From: Elusimicrobiota bacterium
Lineage (GTDB): Bacteria; CAYTYR01; UBA6262
Direction: 5' to 3'
DNA length: 22,074 nt
Assembly: GCA_003153935.1 (NCBI GenBank)
Contig: PMCA01000006.1
Location: 1 to 22,074, forward strand
Shown: piece by piece, positions 1 to 7,819 of the stretch
Layout: each line of letters begins with the position of its first letter
How positions within the stretch are numbered: the stretch's first letter is position 1
Notes under the pieces: model-generated
Told to the model about the DNA's origin: nothing
The model's database searches: none
Seen by the model: the letters and a program-made list of their open reading frames with translations, nothing else
Translations under genes and position numbers: made by a program

Positions 1-495
1 ATGGATAAATTTATCTATCAATTGCCGGAATTATTCCGGTTGAACCCTGATTGCGCCTGTATCATCGCCCATAGCGGTCCGGACCGGGAAAGACTGCAGG
101 ATTATGTTCGGGAGCAAAAAATTGCCGACCGGGTCATCTTCACCGGCACTGTGGAAAAGTCATATGTGCGGGAACTTGTCAAGGCGAGCGATGTATATAT
201 TGCCTTAAGCCGGTATAGCAATGCCAATAACTCATTATTTGAAGCTATGGTGGCCGGTAAGGCTATCATCGCTACGGAAAATGAGGAGATAAAAGAATTG
301 ATAACCTCGGGAGAGAACGGATATCTGCTAAAAGAGGAGGAATTGGACCATCTGCCGGAAATACTGAACCGAATTTTGCTTAATGAACCAGCTCTGCTAA
401 AATATCAAACCAATGTCAGAAAAACTGCCCAGGAAAAATTATGGACTTGGGAGCAACGGATGGCAGAAGAGATCAAGTTGTTGGAGTCATTGTGA
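1..495 (+). CDS. GT4 glycosyltransferase, C-terminal part (5' truncated)
   Basis: This is the nucleotide-sugar-binding half of a GT-B, family GT4 glycosyltransferase, a cytoplasmic enzyme that adds a sugar to a growing glycan. The 164 visible residues match only the C-terminal Rossmann domain of a protein usually 350-400 residues long. The frame is open to the left edge, so the ATG at position 1 is probably internal. Visible landmarks are VIFTGTV (45-51), the ASDVYIALS strand (62-70) and NNSLFEAMVAGKAIIATE (76-92). Glu81 sits at the second glutamate of the family EX7E motif, but the first position is Ser73, which is common in subgroups with an NNS or PNS motif. Its stop overlaps the GTG start of the next gene by four bases, so the two are probably translationally coupled. 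Acceptor and donor are unknown. Confidence 0.85.
   Translation: MDKFIYQLPELFRLNPDCACIIAHSGPDRERLQDYVREQKIADRVIFTGTVEKSYVRELVKASDVYIALSRYSNANNSLFEAMVAGKAIIATENEEIKELITSGENGYLLKEEELDHLPEILNRILLNEPALLKYQTNVRKTAQEKLWTWEQRMAEEIKLLESL
481..495 (+). promoter_or_regulatory. RBS and GTGA overlap fixing a GTG start
   Basis: A Shine-Dalgarno TTGGAG (481-486) lies five bases before GTG at 492, and that GTG overlaps the upstream TGA as GTGA. The next in-frame ATG (504) has no Shine-Dalgarno and an ATG at 441 would need a long overlap. GTG 492 is therefore the best start for the GT2-GT9 gene. Confidence 0.75.
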
Positions 496-2390
496 TTGTA
501 AATATGGTTTCGATCATAATAATTAGCAGAAAAAGTGAAGATACTTCCGCCTTGCGCGCTGACTTGGCCAGCCAGGAGTGTCCGTGGCCGACAGAAGTGA
601 TAAGTATTGTCGGCGTTTCTCCTACGGGCCAAGCCAGGAACACAGGCGCCCGTAAAGCGCAAGGTGAGATATTAGTTTTTATAGACAGCGATATCCGGCT
701 GGACCAGAATAATTTCCTGGCCTGCCTGGTAAGCGTGCTGGAGCTAAATCCGGAAATAGGGCTCTGCTGCCCTGCTTTTCTTCAGCCGCCTTGGGCCAAT
801 GCTTTTCAAAAGCGTTATGCGGCGGAAATTGCACATAGCGAGACACCGGTGGAAGAAAAAATTACTGATCTTCATGCGGTCCCTTCTACCTGTTGCGCCA
901 TGCCGCGGGAATTGTTTTTTAAGCTGGGCGAATATCATGAGGTAATGATCAGGGGAGAAGATTCCGAATTAACCGAGCGCGTGAAAAGCGCCGGTTATCG
1001 CACGGTCCTGGTTCCGCGAACCTGGTGCTATCATCCGATGCCGGCAAATTTCCGGAAATTGGCCAGGATTAATCTGCGCAACGGTGCGGGGGTAGCTTAT
1101 GTAGATGTTTTATTTCCCCGTCTGAACTTCGACATCCATCCCGCCGGTCACAAATATTTTTCACCGCCGCAGACCTGGAGCCAAAGGCAAAGCCGATTTT
1201 TCAGAATGACCGTTCGATCCATACGGGAAAGAAAGTGGCTATTATTATCGAGTAAGATCTTCTACGCCTGTGGGTACGCCTTTGGCTATGTCAAATATTC
1301 TTTCGGGCAAAGGGATAGGGCAATAAATAAAGACAATATTAAAAAGGTCCTGGTTATACAACTGGGCGGCATCGGTGATCTCTTCTTGTCGGTGCCGGCT
1401 TTGAAAGCCTTACGGGTGCATTATCCCCAGGCCCAATTGGCGGTTCTGGTAGCCTTAAAGAATAACCAATTAAAAAACTTTTTTCCTTATTTTGACCGGG
1501 TTTATACTCTCGACATACGCTATGGCGGGAAGATACCGCTGCGCAATTTGTACCTGGACTTGGCCCAGTTGTGGCAGATATACCGGCAAAAGTTTGACCT
1601 GGCTATAAACATGCGGACCCTGGCTTCCGCGCGAAGCGCCCGGAAGATGCGGTTGCTGCTGGGTCTCATCGGCGCGAGAACAACCGCCGGCCGGGATACT
1701 GATGGCCGCGGAAAGTTCTTTGATGTAAAAATACCGGAAACAATGAATGCTCAAAAACATGAGACCGAATATAATATTGATACTGTCCAGGTCCTGGGAG
1801 TCCCGGTAGCGGACAGGAATATCAATATTGAAGTGACCCAGGAAGTAGAAAAGCGGGTCGCCGAACTTTTAGGCAGCAAAGGAGTTGCGCCTGCTGATCT
1901 TCTGATCGGTTTGCATGTCGGCGGCAGCCACGCTAATCAATGGCCGCTGGAGAATTATAATCAGGTTGTACAGCTGCTTAAAAAGGATCTCCCGGCAAAA
2001 TTTATAATAGCTTTAAGTAAAGGGGAACTCGAGCTAGCGGCTAGATTTACCAGACTGGCGGACGGAGCGGTCATCGATCTTTCGGGTCTTTTGGACATGG
2101 AAGAACTGCTAGCTTTGATCAAAAGATGTTCTTTGTTCATTTCCAACGACACCGGCCCGATGCACCTGGCCGCTTTACTAAAAACCCCTTTAGTCGCCTT
2201 GATAGGCCAGGGAGACTTGCCGCGTTATGATGTGCGGCGCTGGTCGGATAAAGCCATTGTCCTGCATAAAGAGGTTACCTGTTCACCATGTTACAGGTTG
2301 GAATGCAAGGACCTGCGCTGTTTAACGACCATTACCCCGGAAGAGGTCGCGCAGGCGGCAAAAAAACTGTTGCTAGCAGGTAAGCCATGA
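492..2390 (+). CDS. GT2-GT9 fusion glycosyltransferase
   Basis: This 632-residue protein carries two different glycosyltransferase folds. Residues 5-230 form a GT-A, GT2-like domain: VSIII start, acidic FIDSD (63-67) for metal and nucleotide-sugar binding, and the RGEDSEL helix (154-160) with the likely base. Residues 285-632 form a GT-B, GT9 domain related to ADP-heptose:LPS heptosyltransferases: VIQLGGIGD (288-296), GLHVGGSHANQWP (473-485), SNDTGPMHLA (551-560) and four cysteines (597, 600, 605, 610) typical of the GT9 C-terminus. Both folds usually occur as separate proteins of about 250-350 residues, so one polypeptide probably makes two consecutive linkages. No membrane segment is evident; the linker (240-280) is basic. 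It overlaps both neighbours by four bases. Donors and acceptors cannot be read from sequence, and a heptose donor is not assured. Confidence 0.88.
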   Translation: MIVNMVSIIIISRKSEDTSALRADLASQECPWPTEVISIVGVSPTGQARNTGARKAQGEILVFIDSDIRLDQNNFLACLVSVLELNPEIGLCCPAFLQPPWANAFQKRYAAEIAHSETPVEEKITDLHAVPSTCCAMPRELFFKLGEYHEVMIRGEDSELTERVKSAGYRTVLVPRTWCYHPMPANFRKLARINLRNGAGVAYVDVLFPRLNFDIHPAGHKYFSPPQTWSQRQSRFFRMTVRSIRERKWLLLSSKIFYACGYAFGYVKYSFGQRDRAINKDNIKKVLVIQLGGIGDLFLSVPALKALRVHYPQAQLAVLVALKNNQLKNFFPYFDRVYTLDIRYGGKIPLRNLYLDLAQLWQIYRQKFDLAINMRTLASARSARKMRLLLGLIGARTTAGRDTDGRGKFFDVKIPETMNAQKHETEYNIDTVQVLGVPVADRNINIEVTQEVEKRVAELLGSKGVAPADLLIGLHVGGSHANQWPLENYNQVVQLLKKDLPAKFIIALSKGELELAARFTRLADGAVIDLSGLLDMEELLALIKRCSLFISNDTGPMHLAALLKTPLVALIGQGDLPRYDVRRWSDKAIVLHKEVTCSPCYRLECKDLRCLTTITPEEVAQAAKKLLLAGKP

Positions 2391-3331
2391 AAATACTGGG
2401 AATAATAAAACCTGAATATATTTTTCAGCCGAAGGTACTTTGGCGGCGTTTATTGCCGTTGCGCCGGCTGCCGGAAAAGGAATTTATTGATTATAGATTG
2501 CCGTGGGGGATGAGTATCCGTTTACCGGCGCAGGAAATTCAAAGCGCTAAAATGTGGAGGTTCGGGATTTATGACCTGACGGTTACGGAAGCGCTTTGGC
2601 GGCTGGCCGACCCGGGAGAAACGGCAATTGATATAGGCGCTAACGCAGGGTACATGACATCCGTGCTTATCGCCAGAGTTAGTCCCAAAGAAGGAGGACA
2701 AGTCTATGCTTTTGAGCCGCATCCGGAAGTTTTTAAAGAGTTAGAATATAATGTTTCGCAGTGGCAAAAAGGCCTAACAACTACGCGCCTGGAAATTAAG
2801 CGTTTAGCGCTTTCCGATACAAAAGGGCGGGCGGACCTGGTGGTTCCTAAACTGAAAATTTTCAGGATAAACAGCGGTCTGTCTTCTTTAGCCGATACAT
2901 CCGGGAGAGATAATTTTTCATCCGACGATGAAAGAATACAAGTGGAAACAGATCGTTTGGACGGTTTATTCAAGGATCCAAAAGAGATAGGGGTTATGAA
3001 GGTGGACGTGGAGGGCTATGAAGAGCATGTTTTTAAGGGGGCTGAGAATCTGCTAAAGGGGCAAAAGATCAGGGATATCGTCTTTGAAGAAAATTATGGC
3101 TACCCAAGCTCAGCTTCAGATTATTTGGAGAGCTTTGGCTATAGGGTGTTTATGATCAAGAAGTCATTTTTCGGACCAAAATTAATAGATCCTAAGCCGT
3201 TAAGCGCAGAAGCCTTGAAACAAATATATGACACAAAGTGGGATTCAATAAGCTTTTTAGCGACTAATAACTCACAGCGCGCTCTTAATAGATTTAAAGA
3301 AATTTGCTGGTTGTCACTGAGGAAAGGTTAA
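2387..3331 (+). CDS. FkbM-family SAM methyltransferase
   Basis: This is a class I SAM-dependent methyltransferase of the FkbM family, which usually O-methylates sugar or polyketide hydroxyls. In the 314-residue protein, the SAM-binding loop is AIDIGANAGYMTS (80-92), the ribose-binding acid is Glu110 in YAFEPHP, and the family hallmark MKVDVEGYE is at 204-212. The N-terminal 60 residues precede the catalytic fold and contain a basic LWRRLLPLRRLP stretch that might contact membrane or another protein. The start overlaps the GT2-GT9 stop as ATGA. It heads a row of four consecutive methyltransferase genes, so a capping or decorating role on the same glycan is likely. The methylated position is unknown. 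Confidence 0.9.
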   Translation: MKILGIIKPEYIFQPKVLWRRLLPLRRLPEKEFIDYRLPWGMSIRLPAQEIQSAKMWRFGIYDLTVTEALWRLADPGETAIDIGANAGYMTSVLIARVSPKEGGQVYAFEPHPEVFKELEYNVSQWQKGLTTTRLEIKRLALSDTKGRADLVVPKLKIFRINSGLSSLADTSGRDNFSSDDERIQVETDRLDGLFKDPKEIGVMKVDVEGYEEHVFKGAENLLKGQKIRDIVFEENYGYPSSASDYLESFGYRVFMIKKSFFGPKLIDPKPLSAEALKQIYDTKWDSISFLATNNSQRALNRFKEICWLSLRKG

Positions 3332-3332
3332 T

Positions 3333-4070
3333 ATGGCGGATTCACGGGTAGTCACCTTTACCAATAGATTTAAAGAGATTTTATACCAGGCGGTACTGGA
3401 ATATGGCCAGTCTGGGCAGGGTTATATCCTGGACATAGGGTGCAACGATGGTCAGGATATAAAACATCTCAGCCTGGCGGGTAAAGATCTGAAATTATTC
3501 GGCCTGGACATGAATAGGGAGGCTTTAAAGAAGGGGTTAAATAGACTGGCTGGCATTAAAAACGCTTATCTTGTGCAGGGTAAGGGGGAAGCTATCCCTT
3601 ATAAGTCAGGTTCATTTGATGTTGTATATTCGTCTGAAGTAATAGAGCATACCCCGGACCCAGGAGGATTTATTGCTGAAGCCTGGCGGGTGCTGTCGGC
3701 AAACGGGGTATTTATTGTCACTACACCCAGCCGATTCAATTACCCTAAGCTGGCAGGTGCTTTAGTGCCTGGTTCCTTAAAAAGTCATTTGCGCAGATTC
3801 ATCTATTACGTGAAGCCAGGACCGGATATTGATCCCCATTTCCGCGAGTACACTCCGCGGGAACTAAAAGAACTGTTCCAACGTAACCATTTCCTGGTGG
3901 TTAAAATAATTCCCGGAGTAATGAGAGTGCCCTTTTGGTATCTTTTTGAGAAGTTCCCTGTATTAGTCTCTATCTGGGAGAAATTCGATAAGCTGGTCGG
4001 GTGGGTACCGTTCGGGAATCACCTGAAAGCTAATTATGTCCTGTTGGCCAGGAAAGCCGGTAAACCATGA
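3333..4070 (+). CDS. SAM methyltransferase, Methyltransf_11/UbiE-like
   Basis: This 245-residue class I methyltransferase binds SAM through ILDIGCNDG (32-40), has Asp59 in FGLDM for the ribose and carries the post-motif sequence SEVIEHTPDPGGF followed by EAWRVLSANG. The C-terminal third is larger than in minimal methyltransferases and contains aromatic and hydrophobic stretches (RVPFWYLFEKFPVLVSIWEKF) that could form the acceptor site or touch the membrane. The ATG lies two bases after the upstream stop and is preceded by a GGAAAGG Shine-Dalgarno; the 3' end overlaps the next gene as ATGA. Its position in the cluster suggests sugar or glycolipid methylation, but members of this family also methylate quinones and small metabolites, so the substrate is open. 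Confidence 0.85.
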   Translation: MADSRVVTFTNRFKEILYQAVLEYGQSGQGYILDIGCNDGQDIKHLSLAGKDLKLFGLDMNREALKKGLNRLAGIKNAYLVQGKGEAIPYKSGSFDVVYSSEVIEHTPDPGGFIAEAWRVLSANGVFIVTTPSRFNYPKLAGALVPGSLKSHLRRFIYYVKPGPDIDPHFREYTPRELKELFQRNHFLVVKIIPGVMRVPFWYLFEKFPVLVSIWEKFDKLVGWVPFGNHLKANYVLLARKAGKP

Positions 4071-4801
4071 AATATGAAGGATGGAAAGGCCAAATCAGGG
4101 AAACATTACATGCCCTTTTTGCTTTTATTTTCACCGGGGAATACAAATTAATATTACGTCTGGCAAGATCTTCGCGCTTGGGTGATTTGAGCTCATATGT
4201 AGAAAACATTGCGCTCTACCGCTGCGCAAAAGAAGGCTGGGGGGAAGGCAGTATAGTAGAGATCGGCAGTTTCAAGGGGAGGACGACCACTTCCCTGGCC
4301 CTGGCTTCTAGCCAGAGCAAAAAACAAAAAGTATATGCCATTGATCCGCTGGAGGACCCTGGGGTCAGGGCGCAATTCCTGGAGAATATAAAAACTTCCG
4401 GGATTGCTGATTATATTATACCTATTTTCAAAAAATCAGCTGCAGCCGGCGCGGACTGCCAGGTGCCAGTCAGGTTATTATTTATCGACGGGTGTCATGA
4501 GTATGGCGCGGTGAAAGAAGACATATTGCAATGGAAAGAAAAATTAATAGATGGCGGTATTATCGCCATGCATGACTATATAGCGCAAAACCCTCCGGAA
4601 TTTATCAGCGGGGTGAGAAAAGCGGTGGAGGAATGTATTTTAAATTCACCTGAGTTTATTGCCGAAGGCCAGATCGACACGCTCTTTTTTGCTTCCAAAC
4701 GTATTTCACAGAACAAAGGATTATTCACCAAGATCCGGTCCTTGGAAAAATGGCGGCAACGTTTTAAGGCGTTGATCGATAAGGGAGTTCTTAAATACTG
4801 A
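4067..4801 (+). CDS. SAM methyltransferase, Methyltransf_24-like
   Basis: This 244-residue protein is a class I methyltransferase of the Methyltransf_24 type, a group common in polysaccharide and natural-product clusters. Landmarks are SIVEIGSFKGRTT (62-74) for SAM binding, YAIDPLED (90-97), LLFIDGCHEYGAVKEDI (137-153) and IIAMHDY (165-171). The ASP-Gly-Cys-His-Glu-Tyr and Met-His-Asp motifs match the catalytic and possible metal-binding region of this group. It overlaps the preceding methyltransferase by four bases and is followed after one base by another methyltransferase, which supports co-expression. About 30 basic residues at the C-terminus extend beyond the core. The acceptor is unknown; O-methylation of a sugar hydroxyl is an inference from context. 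Confidence 0.85.
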   Translation: MKYEGWKGQIRETLHALFAFIFTGEYKLILRLARSSRLGDLSSYVENIALYRCAKEGWGEGSIVEIGSFKGRTTTSLALASSQSKKQKVYAIDPLEDPGVRAQFLENIKTSGIADYIIPIFKKSAAAGADCQVPVRLLFIDGCHEYGAVKEDILQWKEKLIDGGIIAMHDYIAQNPPEFISGVRKAVEECILNSPEFIAEGQIDTLFFASKRISQNKGLFTKIRSLEKWRQRFKALIDKGVLKY

Positions 4802-4802
4802 T

Positions 4803-5486
4803 ATGATAAATGAAAAGAATTCACTGGTAGCAAGATTATACCGCAAATTCATCTGGCTGGTTTCCCGTCCGCAGGAAAGGGGCGTCCATTCAGCTGGTTA
4901 CTGGATGGGCAAAGTCAGGCAAAATACTGTGACCCTATGCGTTAAGGATACGGGAAATCTCCTGGAGATCGGCTGTGGCGACGGGTTATTCTTAAGCGAG
5001 CTGGCCAGTGCCAATAGCCAGGTACATCTCTTTGGTATAGACAATATGCCGGAAAGATTGGCCGTAGCTGAAGAGAGGCTGAAAAAGCAGGGCGTAAATG
5101 GAGCGCAGTTTTGCCTGGGAGACGCTACGCATATGCCTTTTCCGGAGGCCCACTTTGAAACCATAGTATGTATTAATCTTTTATTAAACCTTCCCACTTT
5201 GGATGTGGTAAGATCTTTCATGAAAGAGATGAAGCGGGTAGTTAAGGGCGGGGGCAGGATAATCTTTGATATCAGGAATGCCGCCAACCCTTTGCTATAC
5301 TGGAAATACCGGCTGGCCCGCTGGTATGATCCCAGCGTCAAGGATCTTGCTCTGAAGACATACAAACTTAAGGATATTGCTCGAGTATTGGCAGAAATGG
5401 ACTTAGCTATTAGGGAAAAGACAGCTATTGGGTTTCCCTGGTTATACTTGGCGCCGGTAATCCTTATAGAAGCGGAGAAAAAATAG
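4803..5486 (+). CDS. SAM methyltransferase, Methyltransf_11-like
   Basis: This is the fourth methyltransferase in a row, 227 residues long. It has a consensus SAM loop NLLEIGCGDG (52-61), Asp80 in FGIDNMPER, the DATHMPFPEAHFE motif, and a strand-helix unit ending MKRVVKGGGRIIFDIRN, which is the usual Methyltransf_11/25 pattern. The asparagine-containing CINLLLNLP replaces the more common SxxLEHL motif, so the active site is somewhat diverged. The first 25 residues include FIWLVSRP, a short hydrophobic stretch that might help membrane contact. It begins one base after the upstream stop and ends three bases before the aminotransferase gene. The substrate is not readable; a methylated amino sugar is one option given the next gene. 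Confidence 0.85.
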   Translation: MINEKNSLVARLYRKFIWLVSRPQERGVHSAGYWMGKVRQNTVTLCVKDTGNLLEIGCGDGLFLSELASANSQVHLFGIDNMPERLAVAEERLKKQGVNGAQFCLGDATHMPFPEAHFETIVCINLLLNLPTLDVVRSFMKEMKRVVKGGGRIIFDIRNAANPLLYWKYRLARWYDPSVKDLALKTYKLKDIARVLAEMDLAIREKTAIGFPWLYLAPVILIEAEKK

Positions 5487-5489
5487 AAT

Positions 5490-6668
5490 ATGTTTCGCCA
5501 TGTGTCGCAAGTGGGAGAGGACTACAGTTTAAAAGATTTCCTGGCCGCGGGTCAGGGAATAATTACCGATCCTGAGCCCGAACTGGCGCAGGAATTGTCA
5601 CGGTATCTTACGCTGGCGAACATATTTCTGGTGAATTCAGGACTGGCCGCGTTTCAGCTTATCTTGAAAGCGCTGAAAGAGCTTTCGGAGAAAAAAGAAG
5701 TCATCTTGCCGGCTTATACCGCTCCAGCATTAGTGCCGATAATCCTGTCATGCGGCTTGCGTCCGGTATTATGCGATATTAACTTGGAAGATTTTAATAT
5801 CGATCTGGCTCAATTGCCTCAGGCGGTCTCGACCAATACTCTTTGTATTTTGCCTACTTACTTATTTGGTTTGGGCATCAGGGGAGTGCAGGATTTGAAG
5901 AAGAAATACCCTGATATTTATATAATCGAAGATTGCGCCCAATCCCTGGGAACGTCTATCGGCGGTAAGCAGGCAGGCTCTTATTCCGACATAAGTTTTT
6001 TCAGTTTTAATCGCGGCAAAAACCTGCCTACCTACGGCGGCGGTTTTATAGCCACAAATTCCGACTCCCTGGCGCAGCTCCTCAAAGAAAAAACCGGCAC
6101 GTTGCCGCGGGCCGGTTTTTTATCCAGGATGTTTCTGTCGTTCAAGATGGTCTTGTTCGCCCTTGCGGTCAGGCCGGGGTTGCATTACTGGGGCTATCCG
6201 TTCATTTCTTTTTTTAAGGAGCGGCCAGTAACGCCGGAACTAAAGATCACCAGATATACCCGGTTCCAGGCGGGAATGGCCAGGTCCTTGTTGCATAGAG
6301 CCGAAGAACTAGCGCAGCAGCGGTATCAAAAAGGAATGAAATTGATCAATGAATTGAAAGCCTGCACTGGCTTGACCGTACCCGGTATACCGGCAAATAT
6401 CATTCCGGCTTTTAGCCGGATACCGATATTATTTAAGGATATAGCGGCCAAAGAAGAGGCCAGGAAACTGCTGGCCAGAGCGGGGATCGATACTTCATAC
6501 ATGTATGGTAAACCGTTACATCAAATTTTCTCTCTTGGTTACGGGCCGGCTGATTTTTCCCAAGCCGTTTACTGCGCAGAACGTATATTGACCCTGCCTG
6601 TGCATTCTCTGGTGCGAGAGAATGATATAATAACCATGGTGCGCGTAATAAAGGAGGTAGTCGCTTGA
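5490..6668 (+). CDS. DegT/DnrJ/EryC1/StrS-family aminotransferase
   Basis: This PLP enzyme family converts nucleotide-linked keto-sugars to amino sugars, usually with glutamate as donor. In the 392-residue protein, the PLP-stacking and ring-nitrogen region is IIEDCAQSLG (145-154, Asp148) and the probable Schiff-base lysine is Lys177 in FSFNRGKN. The loop after the lysine reads LPTYGGGF instead of the common TxGEGG, and a mostly hydrophobic insert follows at about 205-235, so it belongs to a divergent branch. Codons about 200-211 carry a terminator-like hairpin described separately. The end overlaps the radical SAM gene by four bases, and a strong ribosome site for that gene is inside this one. 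Sugar amination is the best guess, but an enzymatically changed or non-sugar role is possible. Confidence 0.85.
   Translation: MFRHVSQVGEDYSLKDFLAAGQGIITDPEPELAQELSRYLTLANIFLVNSGLAAFQLILKALKELSEKKEVILPAYTAPALVPIILSCGLRPVLCDINLEDFNIDLAQLPQAVSTNTLCILPTYLFGLGIRGVQDLKKKYPDIYIIEDCAQSLGTSIGGKQAGSYSDISFFSFNRGKNLPTYGGGFIATNSDSLAQLLKEKTGTLPRAGFLSRMFLSFKMVLFALAVRPGLHYWGYPFISFFKERPVTPELKITRYTRFQAGMARSLLHRAEELAQQRYQKGMKLINELKACTGLTVPGIPANIIPAFSRIPILFKDIAAKEEARKLLARAGIDTSYMYGKPLHQIFSLGYGPADFSQAVYCAERILTLPVHSLVRENDIITMVRVIKEVVA
6088..6121 (+). terminator. Intragenic terminator-like hairpin
   Basis: Inside the aminotransferase gene an 11-base perfect inverted repeat, AAAAAACCGGC (6088-6098) and GCCGGTTTTTT (6111-6121), flanks a 12-base loop that can add C-G and G-C pairs after one A/G mismatch. 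The G+C stem ends directly in six T residues, the shape of an intrinsic terminator, and the sequence is symmetric so it has the same shape on the other strand. The codons read through it as Glu-Lys-Thr-Gly-Thr-Leu-Pro-Arg-Ala-Gly-Phe. Translating ribosomes would normally prevent folding, so it would act mainly when translation stalls. Whether it is functional is unknown. Confidence 0.45.
6651..6668 (+). promoter_or_regulatory. Strong RBS and TTGA overlap fixing a TTG start
   Basis: AAGGAGG (6651-6657) lies seven bases before TTG at 6665, which overlaps the aminotransferase stop as TTGA. No ATG or GTG near the beginning of the radical SAM frame competes. The near-perfect ribosome site offsets the weak TTG codon and couples the two genes. 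Confidence 0.8.
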
Positions 6669-7819
6669 ATTTGTTGAGGAATGCCTCCAGGTTCTATTAT
6701 AAAACGTTGAAGCAACCTGCTTACGCTTTTAGGGTATTGCAAAAACGGCTTAAAGGATATGCGTTCTATTATCTGGGCCGCGGTAAAAGCAGTTATCCGG
6801 AAGCGGTCACTCTCTTCCTAACCCATAAATGCAACCTGCGCTGCAAGATGTGCGGGCAGTGGGGCGAAGGAGGGGTAACAAAAAAAGATACGTCCCAGCA
6901 TATACGGGAAGAATTGTCCAACTCCGAGTTAAGGTCGTTAATAGATGAACTGGCGGTTTTCCGTCCCAATATTACTCTTTTTGGCGGGGAACCCCTATTA
7001 TATCCGGCGGTTCCTGGACTGATCGCTATGATCAAGCAAAAAGGCATGCACTGCCTGATGATCACGAACGGCTCCCTGCTGGAAAAGGTAGCCGAAGAGA
7101 TCGTGGACAGCGGCCTCGATGAATTAAATCTGTCCCTGGACGGCAAAGCGGAAGATCATGACCGTATCCGCGGTCTGCCGGGATTGTTCAACCGTATCAT
7201 GACGGGTTTGCAGAAGGTTAATTATTACAAGGAAAAGAAAGGCCGCAAACATCCATTGATCAACCTGCAATGCACGATCAATCGGGATAACTACCGGCAC
7301 CTGGAACAGTTGCTGGAAGTGGCCAGTGCGGCACAGGTTAACTCCCTGACTTTCCATAACCTGATCTTCCTGGACCCGTCAATTATCAAAGAGCAGAAAA
7401 AATACGACCAGGAACTGGGATGCGATTCCAGCGCCTGGGAAGGGTTTGTTTTTGAACCGGGCATGGAAGCGGAGCAGCTTTTCCAGGAGATCACCAGGAT
7501 AAAATCCGGAACTTATCCTTTCAGCATTGATTTCTATCCCAATTTCAACCGGGAGGAATTCCTGGACTATTATCGCAACAAGAATTACCGGCCGGGAGGC
7601 GGATCTGCGCGCTGTCTCAGCCCCTGGATGGTGGCCTATGTTTTTCCGGACGGCGAAGTAAGGCCGTGCCTGAATTTCAATTTTTCCTACGGCAACATAA
7701 AAAGCAGCCGGTTCAAGGATATCTGGAACAGCTCCCAGGCGGTCAAATACCGCCGGGCCTTGAAGAAGAACAAGCTGTTCCCGGTATGCTCACGCTGCAC
7801 TGAACTTTACAGGTACTGA
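6665..7819 (+). CDS. Radical SAM enzyme with SPASM-type C-terminus
   Basis: This 384-residue cytoplasmic enzyme should bind a SAM-cleaving 4Fe-4S cluster through C56, C60 and C63 in THKCNLRCKMCGQWG. The GGEPLL motif and the NLSLDG strand are typical of the radical SAM barrel. The C-terminus has C317, C335, C375 and C378 (motifs ARCLSPW, RPCLNF, CSRC), fitting a SPASM or twitch domain that holds an auxiliary cluster, and the line GNIKSSRFKDIWNS is a standard SPASM signature. The N-terminal 45 residues are basic and aromatic (FYYKTLKQPAYAF). SPASM proteins often modify peptides, but relatives in glycan clusters act on sugars or aminocyclitols. No small precursor-peptide gene is visible beside it. 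It is coupled to the aminotransferase, so the two may act on one intermediate. Confidence 0.87.
   Translation: MNLLRNASRFYYKTLKQPAYAFRVLQKRLKGYAFYYLGRGKSSYPEAVTLFLTHKCNLRCKMCGQWGEGGVTKKDTSQHIREELSNSELRSLIDELAVFRPNITLFGGEPLLYPAVPGLIAMIKQKGMHCLMITNGSLLEKVAEEIVDSGLDELNLSLDGKAEDHDRIRGLPGLFNRIMTGLQKVNYYKEKKGRKHPLINLQCTINRDNYRHLEQLLEVASAAQVNSLTFHNLIFLDPSIIKEQKKYDQELGCDSSAWEGFVFEPGMEAEQLFQEITRIKSGTYPFSIDFYPNFNREEFLDYYRNKNYRPGGGSARCLSPWMVAYVFPDGEVRPCLNFNFSYGNIKSSRFKDIWNSSQAVKYRRALKKNKLFPVCSRCTELYRY

Noticed and set aside
25-39. CCGGAA-TTCCGG palindrome in the first gene
   Set aside because: Short and not followed by a T tract; similar CCGG palindromes recur through codon use.
441-503. Longer start at ATG 441 or shorter start at ATG 504 for the GT2-GT9 gene
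   Set aside because: ATG 441 would overlap the upstream gene by 55 bases and has no clear ribosome site; ATG 504 lacks a Shine-Dalgarno. GTG 492 has TTGGAG at five bases and the GTGA overlap.
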